From an uncultured Collinsella sp. (GTDB taxonomy: Bacteria; Actinomycetota; Coriobacteriia; Coriobacteriales; Coriobacteriaceae): DNA of 9,549 nt. Numbering within the stretch: position 1 is the stretch's first letter; every line of letters begins with the position of its first letter. The stretch spans positions 1 to 9,549 of the forward strand of contig CABRZY010000061.1 in assembly GCA_902475475.1 (NCBI GenBank). Direction: 5' to 3'. This document shows positions 1 through 5,974 of this stretch, in pieces. Made by a program: the position numbers and the translations under genes. The notes under the pieces are model-generated. The model worked only from the letters and a program-made list of their open reading frames with translations. It did no database searches and had not been told where the DNA came from.

Positions 1-38
1 GTTTGGATGAACAAAACGAGCCCGCGCGGCCGCGCCAT

Positions 39-44
39 TACAAT
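39..44 (+). promoter_or_regulatory. possible -10 box of the phosphatase gene
   Basis: TACAAT at 39-44 matches the bacterial -10 consensus at five of six positions and lies 32 bases before the start codon of the PHP phosphatase gene. No matching -35 hexamer is visible at the usual spacing; the sequence there is ACGAGC. This is therefore only a candidate. Nothing else is recognised in bases 1-64. Confidence 0.25.
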
Positions 45-76
45 GGAGCGGATTCGCTTGACGCAAAGGAGCTGCC

Positions 77-988
77 ATGTCTGCTTGCCCGATGGTCGAT
101 TGCCATACCCACACCTCGTTTTCGGACGGACATGCCTCGTTTGAGGACAACGTTCGCGCCGCTGCTGCGGCCGGTTGCCGCGTCATGGTCTCGACCGACC
201 ATCTCACCCTGCCCGCCAGCATGGACGCCAACTGCGAAGTGCAGGTTGTCGAGGGCGACCTGCCGGCACATCGTCTGGCCTTTGAGGACGCCCGCAAACT
301 CGCCGCGCAGATTGCGCCGGAGCTCGAGCTTATCTATGGCTTTGAATGCGATTGGTACGAGGGCTGCGAGCCTTTGGTTGAGCGCTGGTCCCAGGGCGCC
401 GTCGTACGCCTGGGCAGTGTGCATTGGATTGGCAACCCAAGCGATATCATGGCCGGTGCCGCGGGTGCGGCGGGAACGGAAAACGTCGCTCGCCCCGATA
501 CACCCGATTCCCTTTGCGGTTGGATCGACGACGACACCAACCTGCACGTTTGGGAAAACCTGGGGGTACGCGGCGTGTGGGAGCGCTACGTCGACGACTG
601 GTGCCGCGCTTGCGAAAGCTCACTCAACTTTGACGTAATGGCCCATCCCGACCTGGTCATGCGCTTTTCGAAGGAAGGCTTTGCGCCCGACTTTGACCCG
701 ACGCCGTTCTGGGGGCAGATGGCCGAGTGCGCTCACGACACGGGCCGCCGCGTTGAGGTCTCGACCGCCGCGCCGCGCAAGGGGCTCGACGATTACTATC
801 CCGCGACCGGGCTATTGCGTTGCTTCGCCCACGCCGAGGTACCCATCACCTTTGGCTCGGACGCACACCGCGCCTGCGACATCTGCTGGAACATCTGCGA
901 GGCCCAGGCCCACGCTTACGACTGCGGCTACCGAACCTTCGACATCCCCCACCCCAACGGCGAATGGGAACCCACACCCCTCGACTAG
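77..988 (+). CDS. PHP-family histidinol-phosphate phosphatase (HisJ/HisK type)
   Basis: This 303-residue protein most likely removes phosphate from L-histidinol phosphate, the eighth step of histidine synthesis, in the cytoplasm. It shows the metal-binding signature of the PHP domain in order: DCHTHTSFSDG at residues 8-18 (H10, H12, D17), STDH at 39-42, GFE with E90, SVH with H116, MAHPD with H190, and GSDAH at 260-264. Seven or more ligand-type residues are in place, so the active site looks intact. AAAGGAG at 65-71 sits five bases before the ATG and fixes the start. The assignment is supported by the neighbouring hisB, which encodes only the dehydratase and has no phosphatase domain, so the pathway needs a separate phosphatase. 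The gene lies on the opposite strand from the operon and converges on hisE, so it is transcribed separately. Other PHP phosphoesterases have similar motifs; substrate specificity is inferred from context. Confidence 0.87.
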   Translation: MSACPMVDCHTHTSFSDGHASFEDNVRAAAAAGCRVMVSTDHLTLPASMDANCEVQVVEGDLPAHRLAFEDARKLAAQIAPELELIYGFECDWYEGCEPLVERWSQGAVVRLGSVHWIGNPSDIMAGAAGAAGTENVARPDTPDSLCGWIDDDTNLHVWENLGVRGVWERYVDDWCRACESSLNFDVMAHPDLVMRFSKEGFAPDFDPTPFWGQMAECAHDTGRRVEVSTAAPRKGLDDYYPATGLLRCFAHAEVPITFGSDAHRACDICWNICEAQAHAYDCGYRTFDIPHPNGEWEPTPLD

Positions 989-1000
989 CCATCCCTTCAT

Positions 1001-1069
1001 AAGTTGCGGTGGAATAGGGATTGTTTTGCCTGATGAAGCGCTTAAACAGTCCCTATTTCACCGCAACTT
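1001..1069. repeat. 69-base inverted repeat between convergent genes
   Basis: Arms 1001-1026 and 1044-1069 are complementary over 26 positions around a 17-base loop (1027-1043). The only non-Watson-Crick positions are 1012/1058 and 1021/1049. Both are G-U pairs in plus-strand RNA, so a plus transcript folds without any mismatch, while a minus transcript has two C-A mismatches. The element fills most of the gap between the phosphatase stop and the hisE stop and could act as a bidirectional terminator. No T-run follows the stem in either direction, so it is not a standard intrinsic terminator. It may instead be a copy of a dispersed extragenic palindrome. Confidence 0.85.
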
Positions 1070-1108
1070 CCATGACCCCGTTACACCAACAAAGACTGTC
1101 CCAAACGA

Positions 1109-1426
1109 CTAGTGGCGGCGGGCGTTGAGTTCGCCGGCAAGCTCGTCGAGGGTGATACCGTAGCGCTCAAGGGTTACGAGCAGGTGGTAGATCAGGTCGC
1201 CGGCCTCGTAGCGAATGTGATCGTGGTCGTTATCCTTGCAGGCCATGATGACCTCGCTCGCCTCCTCGGCAAGCTTCTTGAGCAGCTCGTCCTCGACGTC
1301 GGTCAGCAGGCGAGCGGTATAGCTCTCCTGCGGCGACGCGTCGCGACGACCGTGAATCACCTCGGCCAGACCTGTCAGCGTCTCACCGATATTTCCATCC
1401 TGAACGTTTGCGGTGCGCACACCCAT
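1109..1426 (-). CDS. hisE: phosphoribosyl-ATP pyrophosphohydrolase
   Basis: HisE hydrolyses phosphoribosyl-ATP to phosphoribosyl-AMP and pyrophosphate, the second step of the pathway. The 105-residue protein is a typical stand-alone length and belongs to the all-alpha MazG-like NTP pyrophosphohydrolase superfamily. The metal-binding helix motif is seen as EEASEV at residues 54-59 (E54, E55, E58), followed by RYEAGDLIYHLLVTL from residue 72 (E74, D77). The N-terminal 30 residues are less conserved. The start ATG at 1426 is preceded by AGGA seven bases upstream. It is the last gene of the operon, 45 bases after hisI. HisI and HisE are fused in many bacteria but are separate here. Confidence 0.94.
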   Translation of the reverse strand: MGVRTANVQDGNIGETLTGLAEVIHGRRDASPQESYTARLLTDVEDELLKKLAEEASEVIMACKDNDHDHIRYEAGDLIYHLLVTLERYGITLDELAGELNARRH

Positions 1427-1471
1427 GGTTCAATCCTTTCTGGTGGCCGAGCGTCTAATCGAGCGCCCGCC

Positions 1472-1801
1472 CTACGCGAGTTTCTTAAAGAAGCAGGTAC
1501 GGTTGCCGGTATGGCAGGCCGGGCCCGGCGAGTCGACCTTGACCAGCAGCGTATCGCTATCGCAGTCGGCCCAAAGCTCCTTGACCTCTTGCATATTGCC
1601 GCTCGTCGCGCCCTTGTTCCAGAGCTCCTGACGGCTGCGGCTCCAAAACCACGTGGTACCGGTCTTGAGCGTCAGCCCCACCGACTCCTCGTTCATCCAA
1701 GCAACCATAAGCACCTCGCCGGTGTCATACTGCTGAACAACACAAGGAATCAGCCCGCGGGCGTCGTACGTAAGATCCGCCGCTTCTACTACCTCAGTCA
1801 T
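1472..1801 (-). CDS. hisI: phosphoribosyl-AMP cyclohydrolase
   Basis: HisI opens the purine ring of phosphoribosyl-AMP to give ProFAR, the third step. From the chosen start the protein has 109 residues, usual for the stand-alone enzyme. Family signatures are WSRSRQELWNKGATSGN near residues 53-69, the metal site DCDSD at 79-83 (D79, D81, D83 for Mg; C80 for Zn) and PACHTGNRTC at 95-103 with Zn ligands C96 and C103. All expected ligands are present. Three starts are possible: TTG at 1813, ATG at 1804 and ATG at 1801. GGGAG at 1807-1811 lies five bases from the ATG at 1801 but only two from the one at 1804, and it overlaps the TTG, so 1801 is preferred. A 160-base gap with a large palindrome separates it from hisF upstream. 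Confidence 0.94.
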   Translation of the reverse strand: MTEVVEAADLTYDARGLIPCVVQQYDTGEVLMVAWMNEESVGLTLKTGTTWFWSRSRQELWNKGATSGNMQEVKELWADCDSDTLLVKVDSPGPACHTGNRTCFFKKLA

Positions 1802-1806
1802 CATTT

Positions 1807-1811
1807 CTCCC
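1807..1811 (-). promoter_or_regulatory. ribosome binding site deciding the hisI start
   Basis: GGGAG on the minus strand is five bases before the ATG at 1801. It rules against the longer TTG-initiated reading, in which the site would lie inside the coding sequence. Confidence 0.6.
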
Positions 1812-1846
1812 AAGTAATTACCGTAAACCCCACAGGTCAGCGAGGG

Positions 1847-1940
1847 TTGTCCAGGTGCCGCAGGTTGCCGCGAAAGAGGAGCGACGCGTACTTTGGTACG
1901 CGAGCGACGGTTTGAGCGGCAAGATGCGGTGCCTGGACAA
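1847..1940. repeat. 94-base near-palindrome in the hisF-hisI gap
   Basis: Two 25-base arms, 1847-1871 and 1916-1940, are inverted repeats of each other. They pair at 21 Watson-Crick positions, two G-U positions in plus-strand sense (1856/1931 and 1857/1930) and two mismatches (1863/1924 and 1864/1923). On exactly the same symmetry axis, CGCGTAC at 1885-1891 and GTACGCG at 1896-1902 form a 7-bp apical hairpin with a TTTG loop. The segments 1872-1884 and 1903-1915 between arms and tip are largely unpaired, and GAGCGACG is repeated directly on both sides (1879-1886 and 1902-1909). CAGCGA flanks the element at 1838-1843 and 1945-1950. It contains no credible gene. It could be a mobile extragenic palindrome or a processing site splitting hisI-hisE from the upstream message. 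Confidence 0.85.
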
Positions 1941-1961
1941 GCCGCAGCGAAGCCCGCAGCA

Positions 1962-2744
1962 TTAGAAGTCCAACCTCACAGGAATACCTTGAGAGGCCAT
2001 ATACTCTTTGACTTCGCGAATGCTGAACGTCCCAAAGTGAAAGACGCTGGCCGCCAGCACGGCATCGGCTTCGCCCTCGATCACGCCCTCGGCAAAATGC
2101 TCGAGCGTACCCACGCCGCCGCTCGCGATGACGGGAATCGGCACCGCACGCGCCACGGTGCGGGTGAGCGCCAGGTCAAAGCCAGACTTGGTGCCGTCGC
2201 GATCCATGCTGGTCAGCAGGATCTCGCCGGCGCCGCGACGGGCCGCCTCCTCGGCCCACGCCAACGCGTCGATACCCGTGGCGTTGCGGCCTCCTGCGGT
2301 AAAGACTTCCCACTTGTCGGCACCGGATGCGCCGGGCAAACCGACGCGCTTGGCATCGATCGCCACGACCACGGCCTGGCTGCCAAACGCCGCGGCAGCT
2401 TGGCTGATCAACGACGGGTCGCGCACGGCCGCCGAGTTGAGCGACACCTTGTCGGCACCGGCGGCAACCATGGTGCGCATGCCCGCAAGGTCGCGAAAGC
2501 CGCCGCCCACGGTATAGGGAATAGCGAGCTCCTCGGCTGCATGCGCCGCCATCTCGATAGTCGTCGCACGGTTGTCGCTCGTGGCGGTAATGTCCAAGAA
2601 GACGACCTCGTCCGCACCCTCGCGGTCGTAGGCACGCGCCAGCTCCACCGGGTCGCCCGCATCGCGCAGGCTCACAAAGTTGACGCCCTTGACCACGCGG
2701 CCGTCCTTGACATCCAAGCAGGGAATCACGCGTTTGGTAAGCAT
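1962..2744 (-). CDS. hisF: imidazole glycerol phosphate synthase, cyclase subunit
   Basis: HisF is the (beta/alpha)8-barrel cyclase that combines PRFAR with ammonia from HisH to give imidazole glycerol phosphate and AICAR. AICAR returns to purine synthesis. The 260-residue length is typical. The two catalytic aspartates are visible as D11 in PCLDVKDGRVVKG and D130 in VVVAIDAKR. Phosphate-binding loops are TVGGGFR (78-84), LTSMDRDGTKSG (177-188), ASGGVGT (207-213) and AASVFHFG (231-238). The ATG at 2744 lies three bases after the hisA stop, with GGGGAGGAG six bases before it, so translation of the two is probably coupled. Its partner hisH is two genes upstream, in the common order hisH-hisA-hisF. 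Confidence 0.97.
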   Translation of the reverse strand: MLTKRVIPCLDVKDGRVVKGVNFVSLRDAGDPVELARAYDREGADEVVFLDITATSDNRATTIEMAAHAAEELAIPYTVGGGFRDLAGMRTMVAAGADKVSLNSAAVRDPSLISQAAAAFGSQAVVVAIDAKRVGLPGASGADKWEVFTAGGRNATGIDALAWAEEAARRGAGEILLTSMDRDGTKSGFDLALTRTVARAVPIPVIASGGVGTLEHFAEGVIEGEADAVLAASVFHFGTFSIREVKEYMASQGIPVRLDF

Positions 2745-2747
2745 GGG

Positions 2748-3491
2748 CTACTCCTCCCCTCGGGCGGCGGCCAGCGCCTGCACCAGCGTAAAGTTGCCCT
2801 CGTAGAGCGCGCGACCGGTAATGGCACCTTCAATCGCGCCCTCACCCACCGCAGCCAGCGCACGGATGTCGTCGAGCGTCGAGATACCGCCCGAAGCCAC
2901 GACGGGAAAACCCGCGACCTCGGCCACATGGCGATACGCCGCCACATCGATGCCCGTCTGCATGCCATCACGCGCGATGTCGGTATACACCAGATGCTTA
3001 AAGCCCAGCTCGGAAAGCTGCGCCACGGCGTCGTCGAGCGCCATGCCCGCGCCGTCACGCCAACCGTTCACCTTGACCTGGTCGTCGTGTGCGGCAATGT
3101 CGGCCACCAACAGCTCGCCAAAACCTTGGGCTGCCACCTCGGCAAAACCCGGCTCGGTCACCAGCACGGTGCCCAGCGCAATGCGGCGCGCACCGTAGCC
3201 GGCCAACTCGTCGATGCGCGCGAGCGAGCGGACGCCGCCGCCCACGTCCACGGACAGACCGTCGACGCCGCAGATGGCCTTGATCGCCGCTGAGTTGGCA
3301 GCGCATGCGTCCTCATCCTCGCCAAAGGCAGAGGACAAATCGACGACGTGCACCCAGCTCGCGCCCTGCTCGGCAAACGAGTGGGCGACGGCCACGGGGT
3401 CGTTGGAATATACCTTGCAGCGGCTGCGGTCGCCGCGCTCCAGGCGCACGACCTTGCCGCCGATCAGATCGATTGCGGGAAACAGGATCAT
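2748..3491 (-). CDS. hisA: ProFAR isomerase
   Basis: HisA opens the ribose ring of ProFAR to give PRFAR by an Amadori rearrangement. The 247-residue (beta/alpha)8 barrel has the catalytic acid and base at D8 (FPAIDLIGG) and D171 (YTDIARDGMQTG), plus the phosphate-binding segments DVGGGVRS (82-89), ASGGIST (199-205) and GAITGRALYEG (222-232). A short acidic insertion, EDEDACA, lies near residues 58-64. Its ATG overlaps the hisH stop as ATGA, indicating translational coupling. In many actinobacteria the homologue (PriA) also serves tryptophan synthesis. The motifs here look like ordinary HisA, but specificity cannot be settled from sequence alone. Confidence 0.96.
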   Translation of the reverse strand: MILFPAIDLIGGKVVRLERGDRSRCKVYSNDPVAVAHSFAEQGASWVHVVDLSSAFGEDEDACAANSAAIKAICGVDGLSVDVGGGVRSLARIDELAGYGARRIALGTVLVTEPGFAEVAAQGFGELLVADIAAHDDQVKVNGWRDGAGMALDDAVAQLSELGFKHLVYTDIARDGMQTGIDVAAYRHVAEVAGFPVVASGGISTLDDIRALAAVGEGAIEGAITGRALYEGNFTLVQALAAARGEE

Positions 3492-4189
3492 CGGCCGGCC
3501 TCCTCGACGATGTTGACGAAGTTCTTAAGGATGCGCTGACCCAGCGCGGAGGATTTCTCGGGATGGAACTGGCAGCCCCACACGTTGCCATGGCGCACGA
3601 TGCACGGGAAGCTCCGCGTATAGTGCGTGCGCGCCAGCACATCGGCGGCATCGGCGTCATCGGCCACCGCATAACTGTGGGTAAAGTACATGTTGGCACC
3701 CTCGGCAAAACCAGCAAGCAGCGGATCGGCCGCGCCGGCGGGCGTCATGTGCACCTGGTCCCAGCCCACGTGCGGCACCTTCAGGCGGCTCGACTCCAAG
3801 CGCGTGCACGAGCCGCGCATAATACCCAGGCCATCGACCCAGGGACCGCCAGCCTGCTCGGAGGCGTTGCCGTCGGCGACCGCGCCCTCGTCCGCAGGCA
3901 CGCCCTCGTTGCCGCGCTCAAAAAACAGTTGAAGACCCAGGCAGACGCCGAGCAGCGGAGTTCCGGCGGCGACGGCATCGAGCACCGCGTCTGCCTCGCC
4001 GCTCTGGCGCATAAAGGCGATCGCGTCATAGAACGCGCCCACGCCCGGGATGACCAGGCCGTCGGCGTTGCGGATCTGCTCCGAATCGTCCGACGTGCAG
4101 GCGGCGGCACCGGCGCGTGCAAGCCCGCGCACGACGCTCGACAAGTTGCCCTTGTGGTAGTCGACCACCACGATCTTCGGTTCGCCCAC
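3488..4189 (-). CDS. hisH: imidazole glycerol phosphate synthase, glutaminase subunit
   Basis: HisH hydrolyses glutamine and channels ammonia to HisF. It is a class I glutamine amidotransferase. With the GTG start at 4189 the protein has 233 residues, somewhat longer than the usual 200 or so. The catalytic triad is complete: C83 in GVCLGLQ, and H209 and E211 in QFHPEKSS. PGVGAF at 48-53 forms the oxyanion region and VPHVGWDQV at 138-146 is family-typical. The extra length comes mainly from an Ala/Gly/Glu-rich insert near residues 95-116. The frame stays open to a GTG at 4240, but that would translate an intergenic hairpin. AGGAGG at 4196-4201, six bases before the GTG at 4189, and the family N-terminus (KIVVVDYHKGN) both support the shorter form. 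Its end overlaps hisA by four bases. Confidence 0.95.
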   Translation of the reverse strand: MGEPKIVVVDYHKGNLSSVVRGLARAGAAACTSDDSEQIRNADGLVIPGVGAFYDAIAFMRQSGEADAVLDAVAAGTPLLGVCLGLQLFFERGNEGVPADEGAVADGNASEQAGGPWVDGLGIMRGSCTRLESSRLKVPHVGWDQVHMTPAGAADPLLAGFAEGANMYFTHSYAVADDADAADVLARTHYTRSFPCIVRHGNVWGCQFHPEKSSALGQRILKNFVNIVEEAGR

Positions 4190-4195
4190 GCGACC

Positions 4196-4201
4196 CCTCC
4201 T
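4196..4201 (-). promoter_or_regulatory. ribosome binding site deciding the hisH start
   Basis: AGGAGG on the minus strand lies six bases upstream of the GTG at 4189. Together with the palindrome further upstream it argues that translation of hisH begins here and not at the in-frame GTG at 4240. Confidence 0.75.
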
Positions 4202-4214
4202 CTTCTCATCATCC

Positions 4215-4269
4215 AAAACCACCACAAAGGGGACAGGCACTTTCGTGGTGGTTTTTGCCTTTGTGGCGG
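4215..4269. repeat. hairpin with alternative pairing in the hisB-hisH gap
   Basis: AAAACCACCAC at 4215-4225 pairs with GTGGTGGTTTT at 4245-4255. The stem continues as AAAG/CTTT (4226-4229 with 4240-4243) past one bulged base at 4244 and ends in a 10-base loop. The A/T ends of the stem give a run of T after it in both directions, so it resembles a bidirectional terminator. A third segment, CCTTTGTGGCGG at 4258-4269, can instead pair with 4219-4230 at 11 of 12 positions, so two exclusive folds are possible. It starts directly beside the hisB stop codon and lies within an operon, where a full terminator would be unexpected. Confidence 0.8.
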
Positions 4270-4857
4270 TTACAGCGAGCCCTTGGTGCTGGGAATGCCC
4301 TGCACGCGGGGGTCCAGCTCGCAGGCGCGGCGCATCGTGCGGCCCACGGCCTTAAAGGCGGCCTCGATAATGTGATGCGAGTTGCCGCCCACCAGCTCGC
4401 GCACATGCAGCGTGAGTTTGGCATCGCGCGCAAAGGCGTAGAAGAACTCGACGGCCAGCTCGGTATCGAAGCTGCCCACGCGCTCAGTCGGCACGGGCAG
4501 CTCGCAGTAGGCCTGCCCGCGGCCCGAAATATCAACAGCAGCCATCACAAGCGTCTCGTCCATGGCGATCGCCGCGTCGGCAAAGCGCGTAATGCCCGCC
4601 TTGTCGCCCAGCGCCTGGCAAAACGCCTCGCCCAGCACAATGCCCGTGTCCTCGACGGTATGATGCGCATCGACCTCGACGTCGCCCACCGCGTGCACCG
4701 TCAAATCGAACAGGCCATGGCGGCCAAAAGCGTTGAGCATGTGGTCGAAAAACGGTACGCCGGTCGAGATATCACACACGCCGCATCCGTCCAGGTCGAG
4801 CTTTACGACAATGTCGGTCTCCCCCGTCTTGCGGGTCACCTCGGCATAACGGTCCAT
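4270..4857 (-). CDS. hisB: imidazoleglycerol-phosphate dehydratase
   Basis: HisB dehydrates imidazole glycerol phosphate to imidazole acetol phosphate using two manganese ions in a 24-subunit enzyme. The 195-residue protein is the monofunctional form without the N-terminal HAD phosphatase found in enterobacteria. Metal-binding motifs are seen: FFDHML with H39, HHTVED at 65-70, NSHHIIEA at 159-166 (H161, H162, E165), and the conserved C-terminus IPSTKGSL. The ATG immediately follows the hisC stop (TAG-ATG), with AGGAGG eight bases upstream inside hisC, so coupling with hisC is likely. Lack of a phosphatase domain explains the need for the PHP enzyme at the left of the window. Confidence 0.97.
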   Translation of the reverse strand: MDRYAEVTRKTGETDIVVKLDLDGCGVCDISTGVPFFDHMLNAFGRHGLFDLTVHAVGDVEVDAHHTVEDTGIVLGEAFCQALGDKAGITRFADAAIAMDETLVMAAVDISGRGQAYCELPVPTERVGSFDTELAVEFFYAFARDAKLTLHVRELVGGNSHHIIEAAFKAVGRTMRRACELDPRVQGIPSTKGSL

Positions 4858-5973
4858 CTACATCTCCTCCTTCACCAGCGCGGCAAACGCGGTCAGCACC
4901 TCGTCGTTTTCCTGCGGGGTGCCTACGGTAATGCGCAGACAGTCCGCGAGCCCCGGCGCATAGCTAAAGTCGCGCACCAAAATCGAATACTCGTCGCGCA
5001 GGCGCTCGCGCACGCGCGTGGCGTGCGGTGTGCGCACGAGCACAAAGTTCGCCGCGCTCGGCCACGCCTCCACGGGCAGACCCTCGACAGCCATTGCGTG
5101 CAGGGCACACAGTTCGCGCTCGCGCTCGGATGCAACCTGTGCCACCACGGGTGCGTACGCATCGCGGGCACGTACGCAGGCAAGCGCGGCGGCCTGGCTT
5201 AGCACGTTAACCGAATAGATCTGGCGAATCGCCGCAAACACATCGATGACCTCCGGCGCCGCGATCACATAGCCCAGACGCGTGCCGGCGGCGCCAAACG
5301 CCTTGGACAGCGTATGCAGAATCACCAGGTTGGGATGCTCGGCGATAAGCCCCTGCGCCGTGGTAGCCGCGCCAAACGAATCGTCCGCAAACTCAACGTA
5401 GGCCTCGTCGACCATGACCATGCCGGGGCACGCATCGCACAGGGCCGCGACAAAGTCGAGCGGCGCCACGTCACCCGTGGGATTGTTGGGCGAGGTCACG
5501 ATCGCCAGATTGCACTCGGGAGCCGCTGCAAGCACCGCCGCCTGGTCGAGCTCAAAGGTCGCCGGGTCGCGCCACACGTCGCGCACCTCGGCCTGGCACA
5601 GCGACGCAAAGAACGCATACTCGCTAAAGCACGGCGGGCAGTTGAGCAGGGTCCGCCCCGCGCCGCCAAACGCCAACAGGTAGTTATAGAGCAGCTCGTC
5701 GCCGCCGTTGCCCACGCAGATGTTCTCGCGCGTCACGCCATGCCAAGCGGCCAGTTCGTCGCGCAGGTCGTTAGACATGGGATCGGGATAGCGGTTGAGC
5801 GGCGTAGCAGCCAAGGCCGCATCAACCGCCTTGCGCACGCCAGCGGGCACGGGATAGGTGTTCTCGTTGGCCGAAAGATTGATGCGCGTGGGCGTAAAGT
5901 TGGGATCGTAGGGCTCAATACCGGCCAGGTAAGGCTGGACGAGCTCCTTCATGCGGGGCGTCAGCTCGGCCAT
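4858..5973 (-). CDS. hisC: histidinol-phosphate aminotransferase
   Basis: HisC transfers the amino group of glutamate to imidazole acetol phosphate. It is a fold-type I PLP enzyme of 371 residues, a little longer than the usual 350-360. The PLP lysine is K224 in TLSKAFGAAGTRLGY. Other cofactor and substrate motifs are NLSANENTYP (32-41), SPNNPTG (161-167), VDEAYVEF (188-195; D189, Y192) and LRITVGTPQEND (346-357). The open frame extends back to 6057, but this would overlap the end of hisD and add 28 Arg-rich residues. The ATG at 5973, one base after the hisD stop and six bases after AGGAGG (5980-5985), is clearly the start. Confidence 0.96.
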   Translation of the reverse strand: MAELTPRMKELVQPYLAGIEPYDPNFTPTRINLSANENTYPVPAGVRKAVDAALAATPLNRYPDPMSNDLRDELAAWHGVTRENICVGNGGDELLYNYLLAFGGAGRTLLNCPPCFSEYAFFASLCQAEVRDVWRDPATFELDQAAVLAAAPECNLAIVTSPNNPTGDVAPLDFVAALCDACPGMVMVDEAYVEFADDSFGAATTAQGLIAEHPNLVILHTLSKAFGAAGTRLGYVIAAPEVIDVFAAIRQIYSVNVLSQAAALACVRARDAYAPVVAQVASERERELCALHAMAVEGLPVEAWPSAANFVLVRTPHATRVRERLRDEYSILVRDFSYAPGLADCLRITVGTPQENDEVLTAFAALVKEEM

Positions 5974-5974
5974 A

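Noticed and set aside
1893..3293. 466-codon open frame on the plus strand, antisense to hisF and hisA
   Set aside because: It mirrors clear hisF and hisA coding with full catalytic motifs. Its translation is Arg/His/Ala-rich with no recognisable domain. Long antisense frames are expected in GC-rich codon usage.
4190..4240. 17-residue N-terminal extension of hisH from a GTG at 4240
   Set aside because: It would translate the intergenic hairpin. A good ribosome site precedes the GTG at 4189, where the family N-terminus begins.
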